NCBI RefSeq assembly: GCF_020171925.1
Contig: NZ_JAIVAR010000001.1
Span: 1,178,001 to 1,242,000 of the forward strand
DNA length: 64,000 nucleotides
Reading direction: 5' to 3'
From: Rossellomorea aquimaris
GTDB lineage: Bacteria > Bacillota > Bacilli > Bacillales > Bacillaceae_B
How positions within the stretch are numbered: the first letter of the stretch is position 1; each line of letters begins with the position of its first letter. This document shows, piece by piece, positions 17,541 to 26,432 of the stretch. Both the position numbers and the translations under genes were made by a program. The notes beneath the pieces are model-generated. The model was given only the letters and a program-made list of their open reading frames with translations, did not search any database and was not told the DNA's origin.

Positions 17541-17557
17541 AGGATGTCCGCTTTTTT
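17525..17557. terminator. Terminator between cheX-like and SDR genes
   Basis: AAAAGCGGACAT / ATGTCCGCTTTT stem with a 6-base loop and T-run, shared by converging genes; it overlaps the last codons of the upstream gene. Confidence 0.85.
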
Positions 17558-17563
17558 CTATCG

Positions 17564-18334
17564 TCAAAATCCTTGAATGGTCATGCCCCCGTCGACAAAA
17601 AGCGTCTGACCAGAAACATAGTTTCCTGCATCTGATGACAGGAACACAGCTGGTCCGACCAACTCCTGTAACTCCCCAATCCTTTTCAATGGAGTGACCG
17701 CCAGGATATCCTTTACATAATCCTCATTTTTGAGAAGTTCTTCTGTTAATGGCGTTTTAAAATACCATGGTCCAATACTGTTTACGTTGATATTATATTT
17801 CCCCCACTCAAAGGCAAGCACCTTTGTCATTTGGATCATCGCCGCTTTCGTAGCAGCATAGACAACCCCCGTACGGAGGGCCACATGCCCGGCAACGGAA
17901 GCGATATTGATGATTTTCCCTCCACCATGATCCTTCATGTGTGAACCAATTTCCTGACTCATCATAAAAGCAGATTTCAAATTGGTATCCATAATCTGCT
18001 GCCATTCCTCATCGGTCACTTCCAATGCATTCGACCTGATGTTCATTCCTGCATTGTTGATCAAGATATCAATGTTCAATTTCTGGTCCTCTATGTAGTT
18101 CAACACCTTATTGATGTCGTCCCTAGAGGTCACATCACACGGTAAGATATAAGCTTTCTTCCCTAACGCTTCAATGGATGCTGCCGTTTCTTCCAAGTCA
18201 GCTTCCGTACGCGATAGCAACACCACATCAGCTCCTGCTTCGGCAAGCCCTATACTCAATGCCCGTCCAATCCCCCTGCCTGCCCCTGTCACGACAGCCG
18301 TTTTACGATTCAATGAAAATGATGGTAGATACAC
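17564..18334 (-). CDS. Short-chain dehydrogenase/reductase
   Basis: Classical SDR of 256 residues. The NAD(P) site is TGAGRGIG (16-23), the structural motif is NNAG (93-96) and the catalytic residues are S146, Y159 and K163 (YAATK). The overall pattern resembles gluconate 5-dehydrogenase or glucose 1-dehydrogenase-type enzymes, and the substrate cannot be told from sequence. I chose GTG 18334, 8 bases after AGGGAG; the GTG at 18343 abuts the ribosome site. Confidence 0.88.
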   Translation of the reverse strand: MYLPSFSLNRKTAVVTGAGRGIGRALSIGLAEAGADVVLLSRTEADLEETAASIEALGKKAYILPCDVTSRDDINKVLNYIEDQKLNIDILINNAGMNIRSNALEVTDEEWQQIMDTNLKSAFMMSQEIGSHMKDHGGGKIINIASVAGHVALRTGVVYAATKAAMIQMTKVLAFEWGKYNINVNSIGPWYFKTPLTEELLKNEDYVKDILAVTPLKRIGELQELVGPAVFLSSDAGNYVSGQTLFVDGGMTIQGF

Positions 18335-18403
18335 GCTAAACACTCCCTAGAATATTGATAATATTCAATATCTTAACACATACGGGAATGATCCGCCTTA
18401 ATC

Positions 18404-18532
18404 TTACTTCTTCTTATCCGGTTGGAAATGGACTTGTATTTCGATTTTCGCCTCGGCCATTTCCCCACAATACCTGCACACCCTCTTCTCCTTATACAGC
18501 TGACAGCACTTTTTACAGTAATAGTTTTCCAC
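18404..18532 (-). CDS. Small zinc-ribbon protein
   Basis: Reading frame of 42 residues, starting with GTG, that begins MENYYCKKCCQLYKEKRVC. Two CxxC pairs (C6-C9 and C19-C22) should bind one zinc ion as a ribbon; the tail is polar and basic. GGAGG lies 11 bases upstream, slightly far. It diverges from the ba3 oxidase operon. Function unknown; its cysteine pattern gives it better than chance support despite its size. Confidence 0.6.
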   Translation of the reverse strand: MENYYCKKCCQLYKEKRVCRYCGEMAEAKIEIQVHFQPDKKK

Positions 18533-18648
18533 TTGGTGACTCGCCTCCAAAACATATAAAATCCCATACTACTTATAATGTATGAGAACTTTGTTGAATC
18601 GGTACATGTGCATATATCTGGCGATACACACACACTCTTTTCGTTAAA

Positions 18649-18666
18649 TTGTGATAGACTTCACAA
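18649..18666. promoter_or_regulatory. CRP/FNR-type palindrome, distal site
   Basis: TTGTGATAGACTTCACAA, a perfect inverted repeat TTGTGA-N6-TCACAA, centred 42 bp upstream of the second site (four helical turns). Confidence 0.6.
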
Positions 18667-18691
18667 TTCCTTCACAATTATCCTCTCCAAG

Positions 18692-18707
18692 TGTGATGTT
18701 TATCACA
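18692..18707. promoter_or_regulatory. CRP/FNR-type palindrome, proximal site
   Basis: TGTGATGTTTATCACA, matching the Bacillus Fnr pattern TGTGA-N6-TCACA. Its centre lies about 42 bases before the predicted transcription start of the ba3 oxidase operon, the usual class II activation distance. Confidence 0.65.
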
Positions 18708-18729
18708 GTAGGACATTGGCACTGACGGG

Positions 18730-18735
18730 TATGAT
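18730..18735 (+). promoter_or_regulatory. -10 box of the ba3 oxidase operon
   Basis: TATGAT with no -35 hexamer at the proper distance, as expected for an activator-dependent promoter. Confidence 0.5.
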
Positions 18736-18783
18736 GAAGGTAGCCAATCATACCGCGAAGATGTGGTGAAAGGAGTGAGCACG

Positions 18784-18933
18784 ATGGCAAATCCAGAATT
18801 GGACAGAAAGACGAAGGTCGACGTGGAAGATGCCTCTAGTTTGAAAGGCACGCTAACATCCGTATTACTGCTTGGTGGCTTCCTGGTTCTTTCATGGATC
18901 GGAGTGTTTATCGTATTTATCAATCGTTTTTAA
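18784..18933 (+). CDS. ba3-type cytochrome oxidase subunit IIa
   Basis: Membrane peptide of 49 residues: a polar N-terminus of about 22 residues, then one helix (LLLGGFLVLSWIGVFIVFI). This is the layout of subunit IIa (CbaD) of ba3 oxidases, which occupies the place of the missing first helix of subunit II. AAAGGAG lies 8 bases before the ATG. It is the first gene of the oxidase operon, 21 bp before subunit II. Confidence 0.8.
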   Translation: MANPELDRKTKVDVEDASSLKGTLTSVLLLGGFLVLSWIGVFIVFINRF

Positions 18934-18954
18934 TGGAAGAAGGAGTGATTGAAC

Positions 18955-19431
18955 ATGCATTTGCATCGTTATGAAAAATGGTGGCTGACTCTCGGGACCG
19001 GCTCTCTTATTATCTTTTTACTTATATTGGGGATCAGTGCTTTTCATCAGGGACATCAGCCTCCGAGTGCAAAGGCTTATATTAACCCTGAAAGAGTCGA
19101 TGCGATCGCCCCTTTCGATCAACCTGGCCTGAAGAAAGTCCAAGGGGAGAAATGGGATTACGAACTAGTATTAGTGGCTTCGACATTTATGTATAACCCA
19201 GGAGAAGTAGAAGTGCCAAAAGGGTCAACGCTAAAAATCATCGCGACGACCAAGGATGTCATCCACGGTTTCGAAGTTGCGGGTACAAATATCAATATGA
19301 TGCTTGAACCAGGCTATATCAGTGAATATACAACGACTTTGGATAAAACGGGAGAGTTCCTCGTCGTCTGCAACGAATACTGTGGCGTAGGTCATCATAC
19401 AATGAAATCCATGATTAAGGTGGTGGACTGA
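18955..19431 (+). CDS. cbaB: ba3-type cytochrome c oxidase subunit II
   Basis: Protein of 158 residues with one N-terminal membrane helix and a cupredoxin domain facing outside. The CuA centre is visible as CNEYCGVGHHTM, plus an upstream His in VIHGFEV. It receives electrons from cytochrome c and passes them to subunit I. ATG 18955 follows AAGGAG by 9 bases; a TTG two codons earlier is too close. Confidence 0.92.
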   Translation: MHLHRYEKWWLTLGTGSLIIFLLILGISAFHQGHQPPSAKAYINPERVDAIAPFDQPGLKKVQGEKWDYELVLVASTFMYNPGEVEVPKGSTLKIIATTKDVIHGFEVAGTNINMMLEPGYISEYTTTLDKTGEFLVVCNEYCGVGHHTMKSMIKVVD

Positions 19432-19432
19432 C

Positions 19433-21085
19433 ATGAAAGAAGAACGTTTCATTAAAATCGACAGTAAAGACGCAAAGCTCGCAATGGCCCACATCTATGT
19501 TGGATTCATCGCTCTTGCACTCGGTGGACTGGCTGGATTATTGCAAGTGCTGGTCCGTTCAGGAAGCTTTACGCTACCTGCAGGAATCGGCTATTACCAG
19601 GTTCTTACCGTGCATGGTGTTTTACTTGGCCTAGTTCTTACCACATTCTTTATACTTGGTTTCCAACATGCAGCCATTTCAAGAACGTCAGGAACCTACA
19701 CAAGTAAGTCCCGCTTATTCGGCTGGATAGGGTTCTGGGTGATGCTCGTCGGTACCTTAATGGCCGCCACGATGATCTTACTGAATGAGGCGACAGTTCT
19801 TTATACATTTTATGCCCCTCTTAAAGCTCACTGGATTTTCTACCTCGGTTTAACGTTCGTTGTCGTCGGTAGCTGGCTTGGTGGAACGGGCATGATCATC
19901 AAATACGTGGAATGGAGAAGACAACATCCTGGCGAATCCAGTCCTCTTCTGACCTTCATGGCAATCATCAATATGGTATTATGGATCATTGCAACGCTTG
20001 GTGTGGCTGGCACCGTCCTCTTCCAACTGCTTCCTTGGTCACTCGGACTAGTTGAAAGAGTCGACGTGCTCATCAGCAGGACGTTATTCTGGTATTTCGG
20101 ACATCCATTGGTTTATTTCTGGCTGCTTCCTGCTTATATGGCTTGGTATGTCATCATCCCCAAGGTCATCGGGGGGAAAATTTTCTCCGACTCCTTGGCA
20201 AGGTTGTCTTTCGTACTGTTTCTTTTATTCTCGATTCCGGTCGGTTTCCACCATCAGCTCGTCGAACCAGGGATCGATGCATTTTGGAAGTTCCTTCAAG
20301 TGACCCTTACGTTCATGGTCGTCATCCCATCCTTGATGACCGCCTTCTCTTTGTTTGCAACCTTTGAGTTGTTTGGCCGTTCTAAAGGCGCCACTGGTTT
20401 ATTCGGATGGTTCAAGAAGCTTCCTTGGGGCGATGCCCGCTTCACGGTCCCGTTCATTGGTATGGTGGCCTTCATCCCTGCCGGTGCCGGGGGCTTGATC
20501 AATGCCTCCAATCAGATGAACCAGGTTGTGCACAATACCATCTGGGTGACCGGGCATTTCCATTTGACGTTGGCTACCTCGGTTGTTCTGACGTTCTTCG
20601 GTATCTCTTACTGGCTCGTCCCCCATTTGACAGGACGGGTCTTGACGAAGGCGATGAATAAACTCGCCATCGTACAGGCCATTGTGTGGGCATGCGGTAT
20701 GGGCATCATGTCCGGAGCGATGCATGCCGTAGGTTTATTGGGTGCTCCGAGAAGATCTTCGTTCTCTACTTACGGGGATGCCAAACAAGCGCTTGACTGG
20801 ATCCCTTATCAGGTTGCACAGGCAATCGGTGGAACGATTCTCTTCATCGGAATCATCCTGGTACTCTATATTTTCATCAATCTCGCTTTCTTCGCTCCTA
20901 AAGGCGAAGAAGAATTCCCAATCGGCGAACAGGCCGAAGGAGCAGAAAAGACACCGATGGTCCTTGAGAATTGGAAGATTTGGCTTACCATCCTCGCTGC
21001 ACTGATTTTGGTGGCATATACCGTTCCATTCATTGATATGTTCCAGAATGGTCCGCCTCCTTCTAAGGGATTCAGAGTTTGGTAA
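19433..21085 (+). CDS. cbaA: ba3-type (B family) cytochrome c oxidase subunit I
   Basis: Catalytic subunit of 550 residues with about 13 membrane helices. Heme and copper ligands are visible: H61 (TVHG, low-spin heme), the His-Tyr pair HPLVYFWLLPAY near 223, HH near 272 (CuB) and HFH near 376. The motif YFWLLPAYMAWY and the absence of A-family D-channel residues fit the B family, enzymes of high oxygen affinity. It starts 1 base after the subunit II stop. The operon ends in a strong terminator. Confidence 0.93.
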   Translation: MKEERFIKIDSKDAKLAMAHIYVGFIALALGGLAGLLQVLVRSGSFTLPAGIGYYQVLTVHGVLLGLVLTTFFILGFQHAAISRTSGTYTSKSRLFGWIGFWVMLVGTLMAATMILLNEATVLYTFYAPLKAHWIFYLGLTFVVVGSWLGGTGMIIKYVEWRRQHPGESSPLLTFMAIINMVLWIIATLGVAGTVLFQLLPWSLGLVERVDVLISRTLFWYFGHPLVYFWLLPAYMAWYVIIPKVIGGKIFSDSLARLSFVLFLLFSIPVGFHHQLVEPGIDAFWKFLQVTLTFMVVIPSLMTAFSLFATFELFGRSKGATGLFGWFKKLPWGDARFTVPFIGMVAFIPAGAGGLINASNQMNQVVHNTIWVTGHFHLTLATSVVLTFFGISYWLVPHLTGRVLTKAMNKLAIVQAIVWACGMGIMSGAMHAVGLLGAPRRSSFSTYGDAKQALDWIPYQVAQAIGGTILFIGIILVLYIFINLAFFAPKGEEEFPIGEQAEGAEKTPMVLENWKIWLTILAALILVAYTVPFIDMFQNGPPPSKGFRVW

Positions 21086-21104
21086 GTTCCAGTAGATATT
21101 CAGG

Positions 21105-21135
21105 AAAGGCCGCTTCTTAAAAAGAAGCGGCCTTT
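21105..21135. terminator. Terminator between the oxidase operon and ypwA
   Basis: Fourteen-base stem AAAGGCCGCTTCTT / AAGAAGCGGCCTTT with a 3-base loop, shared by converging genes. Confidence 0.85.
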
Positions 21136-21139
21136 CGCA

Positions 21140-22651
21140 TTATAAAGAGTAGACTTTGGTATATTTATCGATCAGGTATTCTGCAAGGTAGGAAGCGTTC
21201 AAGCCTTCGCCTGTCACGTCTTTCAAGATTTCAAGCGGCTTCTTCATCTTACCCCACTGATGGACATGATCCGTCATCCATTCCTTGATCAGTGTAAGCT
21301 CGCCTTTTTCAAGGAGCTCATCAAAGTCTGGGATATCTTTTTCCATGGCGTTCTTGAATTGCGCTGCGTACATATAGCCAAGAGCATAAGACGGGAAGTA
21401 TCCGAAGCTCCCTCCTGCCCAGTGGACATCCTGAAGCACTCCTTCTCCATCGTTGGACGGCTTGACCCCAAGATACTCTTCATATTTCTGATTCCAGATC
21501 CGAGGCAGGTCCTCCACCTTGATTTCATCATTGAATATCCCTTTTTCAATCTCATACCGGATGATGATATGAAGGGCATACGTCAATTCATCCGCTTCGA
21601 TCCTGATCAACGATGGCTTCGATTCATTGATCGCCCTATAAAATTGGTCAAGGTCCACCGAGTCGAATTGCCCGTTGGCATATTGCTTGAGCAGATCATA
21701 ATTCTGCTTCCAGAATGAATAATTCCTTCCAACGAAGTTCTCGTAGAACAATGACTGTGATTCGTGGATGCCCATCGAAGTTCCCGTGCATAACGGCGTT
21801 CCGACCAGATCTTTCGAGATGTTCTGTTCATAAAGTGCGTGCCCACCTTCATGAATCGTTCCGAATACAGCCGTTCTCCAATCCTTCTCATCATACTTGG
21901 TCGTCACCCTGACATCACCAGGGTTCAGCCCGATTGCGAACGGATGCACGGTCTCATCCAATCTTCCAGAGTTGAAGTCATACCCCATTTGCTTAAGGAT
22001 TTCCAAACTGAACTCCTTTTGCTTTTCCTTTGGAAAGTGTTCAAATAGGAATGCCGTGTCCGGTTTGTTTTCAGATGCAGAGATTTTATGTACAAGTGGT
22101 ACGATTTTGTCCCTCAGTTCACGAAACACCTCGTCCAGGACGTTTACCGTGACCCCTGGTTCATACATATCGAGAAGCGTATCGTATTTATGCTCTTCGT
22201 AGCCCCAGTACTCGATGAAACGCTTAGTGTAATCTACCAATTTCTCTAAGTAAGGTTGGAACATGTTAAAATCCGATTGGGATTTCGCCTCTTCCCAGAT
22301 CGATTCCGCCTTGGACTGCAGGACAACATACTCTCTATATTCTTTTGCCGGGATTTTCTTATTGCGGTCATACTCCTTCTGACATTCCTCAAGTAGCTTT
22401 TGTGTCTGTTCATCCAGCTCGTGTTTCTCAGGTGAAAGTTTCGCAAGGTATGCGGCCATTTCGTTAGAAGTGGACATCTCAAATAGATCGGATGAAAGCA
22501 TTCCGATCACTTCAGAACGTTGTTCAACCCCATTCTTTGGTGCACCCGTCCTTAAGTCCCAGAACATTAAGCTTAGTGCTTCATTATAAGCCGTCATTTT
22601 TTTAGCATAGTCAAGAAAGCTGTCTTTCACTTCCACTAGTTCTTCTCTCAT
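21140..22651 (-). CDS. ypwA: M32 family metallocarboxypeptidase YpwA
   Basis: Thermostable carboxypeptidase 1-type enzyme of 503 residues that trims C-terminal residues from peptides in the cytoplasm. The zinc motif HEGGH lies near residue 265, with ESQS following (HESQSLFYENFVGR), both family hallmarks. Length is typical of M32. AAGGGGG lies before the ATG. It stands alone between two terminators. Confidence 0.93.
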   Translation of the reverse strand: MREELVEVKDSFLDYAKKMTAYNEALSLMFWDLRTGAPKNGVEQRSEVIGMLSSDLFEMSTSNEMAAYLAKLSPEKHELDEQTQKLLEECQKEYDRNKKIPAKEYREYVVLQSKAESIWEEAKSQSDFNMFQPYLEKLVDYTKRFIEYWGYEEHKYDTLLDMYEPGVTVNVLDEVFRELRDKIVPLVHKISASENKPDTAFLFEHFPKEKQKEFSLEILKQMGYDFNSGRLDETVHPFAIGLNPGDVRVTTKYDEKDWRTAVFGTIHEGGHALYEQNISKDLVGTPLCTGTSMGIHESQSLFYENFVGRNYSFWKQNYDLLKQYANGQFDSVDLDQFYRAINESKPSLIRIEADELTYALHIIIRYEIEKGIFNDEIKVEDLPRIWNQKYEEYLGVKPSNDGEGVLQDVHWAGGSFGYFPSYALGYMYAAQFKNAMEKDIPDFDELLEKGELTLIKEWMTDHVHQWGKMKKPLEILKDVTGEGLNASYLAEYLIDKYTKVYSL

Positions 22652-22768
22652 TGTAAAGCCCCCTTTTTAAACATCTCTATTATTTTATCATATTTTTCTG
22701 ACAGATCCTTCTAAAATGCTTCCATGATTTTCTTTCTCACGTATTTTGTTTATTGATTCATACATCAT

Positions 22769-22794
22769 AAAAAAGAGCCGTCTTTTAGACGGCC
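22769..22794 (-). terminator. Terminator of ypvA
   Basis: GGCCGTCT / AGACGGCT stem with T-run on the minus strand. Confidence 0.8.
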
Positions 22795-22799
22795 CTCCG

Positions 22800-24725
22800 T
22801 TAAATCTTCATCGTTTCTTCCTGTACGGGAAGAATCCCATCCAGCGCTTCTCTAAACGAAGACTCTTCTTCATTCAACAAGATATGAATGTTCCCGTAGT
22901 CTTCGTTGGTACGGATCAGGCGTCCGATCCCTTGCCTCATGCGGAGTAGCATGTATGGAATATCCACTTCCTTCATCGGCTCTCCTGCATGCTTGCGCTT
23001 CGCATCAAATACAGGATCCTTAGGCGGGAACGGCAATGACATGATGATTACTTGGGAGAGTGATTCGCCCGGTACATCAAGTCCTTCCCACAGATGATAG
23101 GAACAAAGTACGCTTGACGTGTCACGTTGAAACTCTTCAACGGTATGACTGATTTCCTGATCTCCTTCGAAAATGATCTTCCACTCGTCTGCCATACCTG
23201 ATTTGTTGAACTGACGAAAAGCGTCCATCTCTTCTTTGGTAGAGAAAAGTAGCAGTGTTTTTCCATTATTTCGTTTCAACTGTTCAATGGCATATTGGAA
23301 CTTCGCTTCATTCCCCTGAATATTCGTTTGAACATACAATTTCATCATATCCTCATATTCATAAGGCGAGTCGACCGAGAACTTCTCGAAGCTTTGGATC
23401 CCAAGTGATTGTGCCACGTATGAAAAGTCCTTATCATACGATAATGTAGCGGAAGAGAATATGAATGGGATTTTCTGTGAGAATACCTTCGTGCGAAGTA
23501 TTTCCTCCACCAATCTCGGCATAACAACAAATGTGTGCTCATCCTCCGTCGCCTCAAGCCAATAGATCCCTTTTTCATCCTCGAGGAATAGTTTCAATGA
23601 GTATTGGATTTGCTCGAGATACTCTTCCACTACCTTCAATAAGTAATCGTCCATCACGTACATTTCCGCTTCGAAAACGAGTTCATTCAATAAATTCTCT
23701 ATATTTTCTGTCAGCATCCTGCCCTGTTCCAATATTGCAGGTGAACGGGTGATGTACTGCCTTACGGTTCCTGGTTCAATCCTCGCTTCACTTTCGAGCA
23801 GCGTGAACCAGGTTTCATTTGCTACCATGATATCCTCAATCTGATAAAGTGTCGCTTCTCTCATATCAGATGCGGAAAGTCGTTCGAGAAGCCCCTCGAG
23901 TGTCTCCATCCTCATCCGGTAAGTCATCGCCTTTTGTGAAGCAAACTCCAATAAATGACCTTCATCGAATACGACTGAGCTCGCTTCGGGTAGTAATGGC
24001 AGCTGACCTTCACGTTTACGTGATTCCTTTGTCCAAATATGTTCCATGTAAAAGTCATGTGAACAGACGATCAAATCGCCTGCACTGCGATAATGCTCCC
24101 TATGGAGAGTCTGTCCACAACGATGGCGATAAACACAAGACATACAATCCTGCAAGGAATCCCATCCGATTTCGTTCCACTCATCGTCAGTTAGAGAAGG
24201 GAAATCTTTCCGATCACCATAGTGCGTGAATTTGTTCATGGAATTCGTTTCATGCACAAATGAGGGCAGACCTTCCCAAATATCATGAAATTGTTCATTG
24301 GCGTGCAACCTTTCTTCCAACTTTTTGTTGCACAAATACTGCTCCCGTGATTTCGCCAGTCTTACATCTATGTCCAGTTCGAGTGCCCTCTCTAGTTTCT
24401 CTATGTCCCCATCCTTTTTGACTAACTGCTCAATCAGCGTCTCATCTGCACATGCAATGATTGCCGGTTTCCCTGTATATCTGGCATAGCACAGCGCATA
24501 CAAAAGATAGACTAACGTTTTTCCTGTACCGACGCCTGCTTCTGCAAACATAACCTGTTTCTGTTTGTATGCTTGATTAAGTTGAAATGCCATGAATACT
24601 TGTTCATCCCTGAGATCGAATCCTTTTTCCGGCAGGATATCATAGAAGACATCCCCCACCCAATCTGAAAGGGCTTCATAAAATGATTGATCTTTCGTTA
24701 AATCGAAAGGTAATTTACTTTTCAT
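22800..24725 (-). CDS. ypvA: DinG/XPD-like ATP-dependent helicase YpvA
   Basis: Superfamily 2 helicase of 641 residues without an exonuclease domain. Motif I is GVGTGKT near residue 57, motif II is DEGH (VVFDEGHLLE), and motif VI is QGIGRLIR near the C-terminus. Four cysteines around DCMSCVYRHRCGQ (with an upstream CNKK) may form the XPD-type iron-sulfur cluster. It probably unwinds DNA or RNA-DNA hybrids 5' to 3'. GGAGG lies 5 bases before ATG 24725. B. subtilis YpvA is the counterpart. Confidence 0.88.
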   Translation of the reverse strand: MKSKLPFDLTKDQSFYEALSDWVGDVFYDILPEKGFDLRDEQVFMAFQLNQAYKQKQVMFAEAGVGTGKTLVYLLYALCYARYTGKPAIIACADETLIEQLVKKDGDIEKLERALELDIDVRLAKSREQYLCNKKLEERLHANEQFHDIWEGLPSFVHETNSMNKFTHYGDRKDFPSLTDDEWNEIGWDSLQDCMSCVYRHRCGQTLHREHYRSAGDLIVCSHDFYMEHIWTKESRKREGQLPLLPEASSVVFDEGHLLEFASQKAMTYRMRMETLEGLLERLSASDMREATLYQIEDIMVANETWFTLLESEARIEPGTVRQYITRSPAILEQGRMLTENIENLLNELVFEAEMYVMDDYLLKVVEEYLEQIQYSLKLFLEDEKGIYWLEATEDEHTFVVMPRLVEEILRTKVFSQKIPFIFSSATLSYDKDFSYVAQSLGIQSFEKFSVDSPYEYEDMMKLYVQTNIQGNEAKFQYAIEQLKRNNGKTLLLFSTKEEMDAFRQFNKSGMADEWKIIFEGDQEISHTVEEFQRDTSSVLCSYHLWEGLDVPGESLSQVIIMSLPFPPKDPVFDAKRKHAGEPMKEVDIPYMLLRMRQGIGRLIRTNEDYGNIHILLNEEESSFREALDGILPVQEETMKI

Positions 24726-24824
24726 ACAGACCTCCTGCAACAATTGCTATACTGCTAATTTGCTAGAAAAAGTGCACCATACACTTCTTCCCCCCAGCTC
24801 AACTGGAGCACGCACAAAAAGAAA

Positions 24825-24863
24825 CACTCCATACAAAGGGGATATGACCACTTGTATGGAGTG
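24825..24863 (-). terminator. Terminator of the 59-residue gene
   Basis: Twelve-base perfect stem CACTCCATACAA / TTGTATGGAGTG; the minus-strand tail is T-rich. Confidence 0.8.
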
Positions 24864-24874
24864 AGTCCCTGGTG

Positions 24875-25054
24875 TTAATCGAATCTTCTACTATGTCTTT
24901 GCAATTCATATTGAAAGGCTTTGTTCAAGTTGATTTTCGCATCCATCAAGCTGTGCTGAATGGAAGCATCCGCTTCCTGATCGATGGAAATCGACGACAA
25001 TGAGCCTTCCAATGCCTGATAGATCTTATGGAAATCCCTAAGAGAATGTTCCAT
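24875..25054 (-). CDS. Small hypothetical protein in the yptA position
   Basis: Reading frame of 59 residues starting MEHSLRDFHKIYQALEG, all-helical and charged, with no membrane segment. GGGGAG lies 9 bases before the ATG, and a strong terminator follows 12 bp after the stop, which supports a real gene. Its place between ypvA and ypsC is where B. subtilis has yptA; I cannot confirm similarity. Function unknown. Confidence 0.65.
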   Translation of the reverse strand: MEHSLRDFHKIYQALEGSLSSISIDQEADASIQHSLMDAKINLNKAFQYELQRHSRRFD

Positions 25055-25131
25055 ATTCTCTCACTCCCCAGAAAAAAATGATAGCACTAGTATACGCAGG
25101 AAGTAAGCAGGATATTCCACTTATTTAAAAA

Positions 25132-26283
25132 TCAGACATCGTTCCGATCTTTTTTTGGGGGACGAGGACCAAAATATTGATAATAATCCGTTCGGATGAA
25201 CCCATTGAACAGCTTTCTTTTCTTTGTGGCTGGCTTACCGTAAAACGATTCGAATCCTTCATGGGACGTCAACATGTAAACGGACCATGTATCGAGCTTT
25301 TCAAACGCCTGTCCCATCTCTCTATACATCTGTTCGACTTCAGGTCTTTCCCCAAGTCTTTCCCCGTACGGAGGATTCCCGACCACGATCCCATATTCAA
25401 GATCAGTGACAAAATCCCTGACTTGCATTTGTTTGAATGTCAAGAGGTCACCGAGTCCAGCTTCCATCGCATTCTCTTTCGCGATATTCACCATCCGGTG
25501 GTCGATGTCTGTACCCATGATTTCAAGGGGCTGATCGTACTTAGCTACATCTTCCGCCTCCATACGCGCTTTGTCCCATACATCATTGGAAATAAAAGAC
25601 CAGTTCTCTGACAAAAACTCCCGATTGAAGCCAGGGGCGATGTTCTGTCCGATCAATGCCGCCTCGATGGGGATCGTACCAGAACCGCAGAATGGATCCA
25701 GGAACGGACGATCCGGATTCCATGTCGTTAATTTGACGAGGGCAGCAGCCAGTGTCTCCTTAAGTGGAGCCTCCCCCTGGCCGGTTCTGTACCCCCTTTT
25801 GTGAAGTCCCTGACCGCTTGTATCAAGCGTGATACTTGCAGTATCTTTATGCAATGCCACCTCGATCTTATAAAGCGGTCCCGTTTCATCGAGCCATGAT
25901 GTCTTCTTATACGCCTGTCTCATTCTTTCCACTATTGCTTTCTTAACAATCGCCTGACAATCAGGGACGCTGTACAGCTTGGATTTGACAGACTTTCCTT
26001 GTACAGGGAACTCAGCATCCTCAGGCATGTATTCTTCCCAAGGAAGCTTTTTAGTCTGTTCAAACAGTTCATCGAAGGAATATGCCTTGAACTCCCCTAC
26101 CAGGATCTTGACCCTGTCGGCAGTACGAAGCCACATATTAGCCCTGGCGATAGCTGTTTCGTCACCCTTGAAGATCACCTTTCCGTTTTCCACTTGACAA
26201 TCATATCCCAAATCCTTTACTTCTCTTGCCACGATTGCCTCAAGTCCCATCGCGGCAGTCGCAATCAGTGTATATGTACTCAT
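25132..26283 (-). CDS. ypsC: THUMP-domain 23S rRNA guanine-N2 methyltransferase-like protein
   Basis: Protein of 383 residues. An N-terminal ferredoxin-like plus THUMP region (about 1-160) binds RNA, and the C-terminal Rossmann domain binds S-adenosylmethionine, with DPFCGSGTIPIEAA and the catalytic NPPYGERL (NPPY motif). It is related to the RlmL half of E. coli RlmKL, which makes N2-methylguanosine in 23S rRNA. The exact target is not shown by sequence. ATG 26283 follows GAGGTG by 6 bases. It precedes rnpB's 3' end, as in B. subtilis. Confidence 0.88.
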   Translation of the reverse strand: MSTYTLIATAAMGLEAIVAREVKDLGYDCQVENGKVIFKGDETAIARANMWLRTADRVKILVGEFKAYSFDELFEQTKKLPWEEYMPEDAEFPVQGKSVKSKLYSVPDCQAIVKKAIVERMRQAYKKTSWLDETGPLYKIEVALHKDTASITLDTSGQGLHKRGYRTGQGEAPLKETLAAALVKLTTWNPDRPFLDPFCGSGTIPIEAALIGQNIAPGFNREFLSENWSFISNDVWDKARMEAEDVAKYDQPLEIMGTDIDHRMVNIAKENAMEAGLGDLLTFKQMQVRDFVTDLEYGIVVGNPPYGERLGERPEVEQMYREMGQAFEKLDTWSVYMLTSHEGFESFYGKPATKKRKLFNGFIRTDYYQYFGPRPPKKDRNDV

Positions 26284-26355
26284 TTCATGCACCTCGTTAC
26301 TTTGAATAGTATATAGTATCGTCCATTATGCACCCATCAATTAGAAAAATCCAAA

Positions 26356-26402
26356 TAAAAAGGACTGATACCAAAGGTAGAGTTTACCTGCTTGTATCAG
26401 TC
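26356..26402 (-). terminator. rnpB terminator
   Basis: GACTGATAC / GTATCAGTC stem with an inner AGGTAAA-containing hairpin, followed on the minus strand by CCTTTTTATTT. Confidence 0.85.
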
Positions 26403-26432
26403 ACTTGGTTTTGTAGTCAACTATTGTCTTTT

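Noticed and set aside
18373-18633. 86-codon minus-strand frame
   Set aside because: It is a shadow in another frame of the 42-residue zinc-ribbon gene, which has the better start and clear CxxC pairs.
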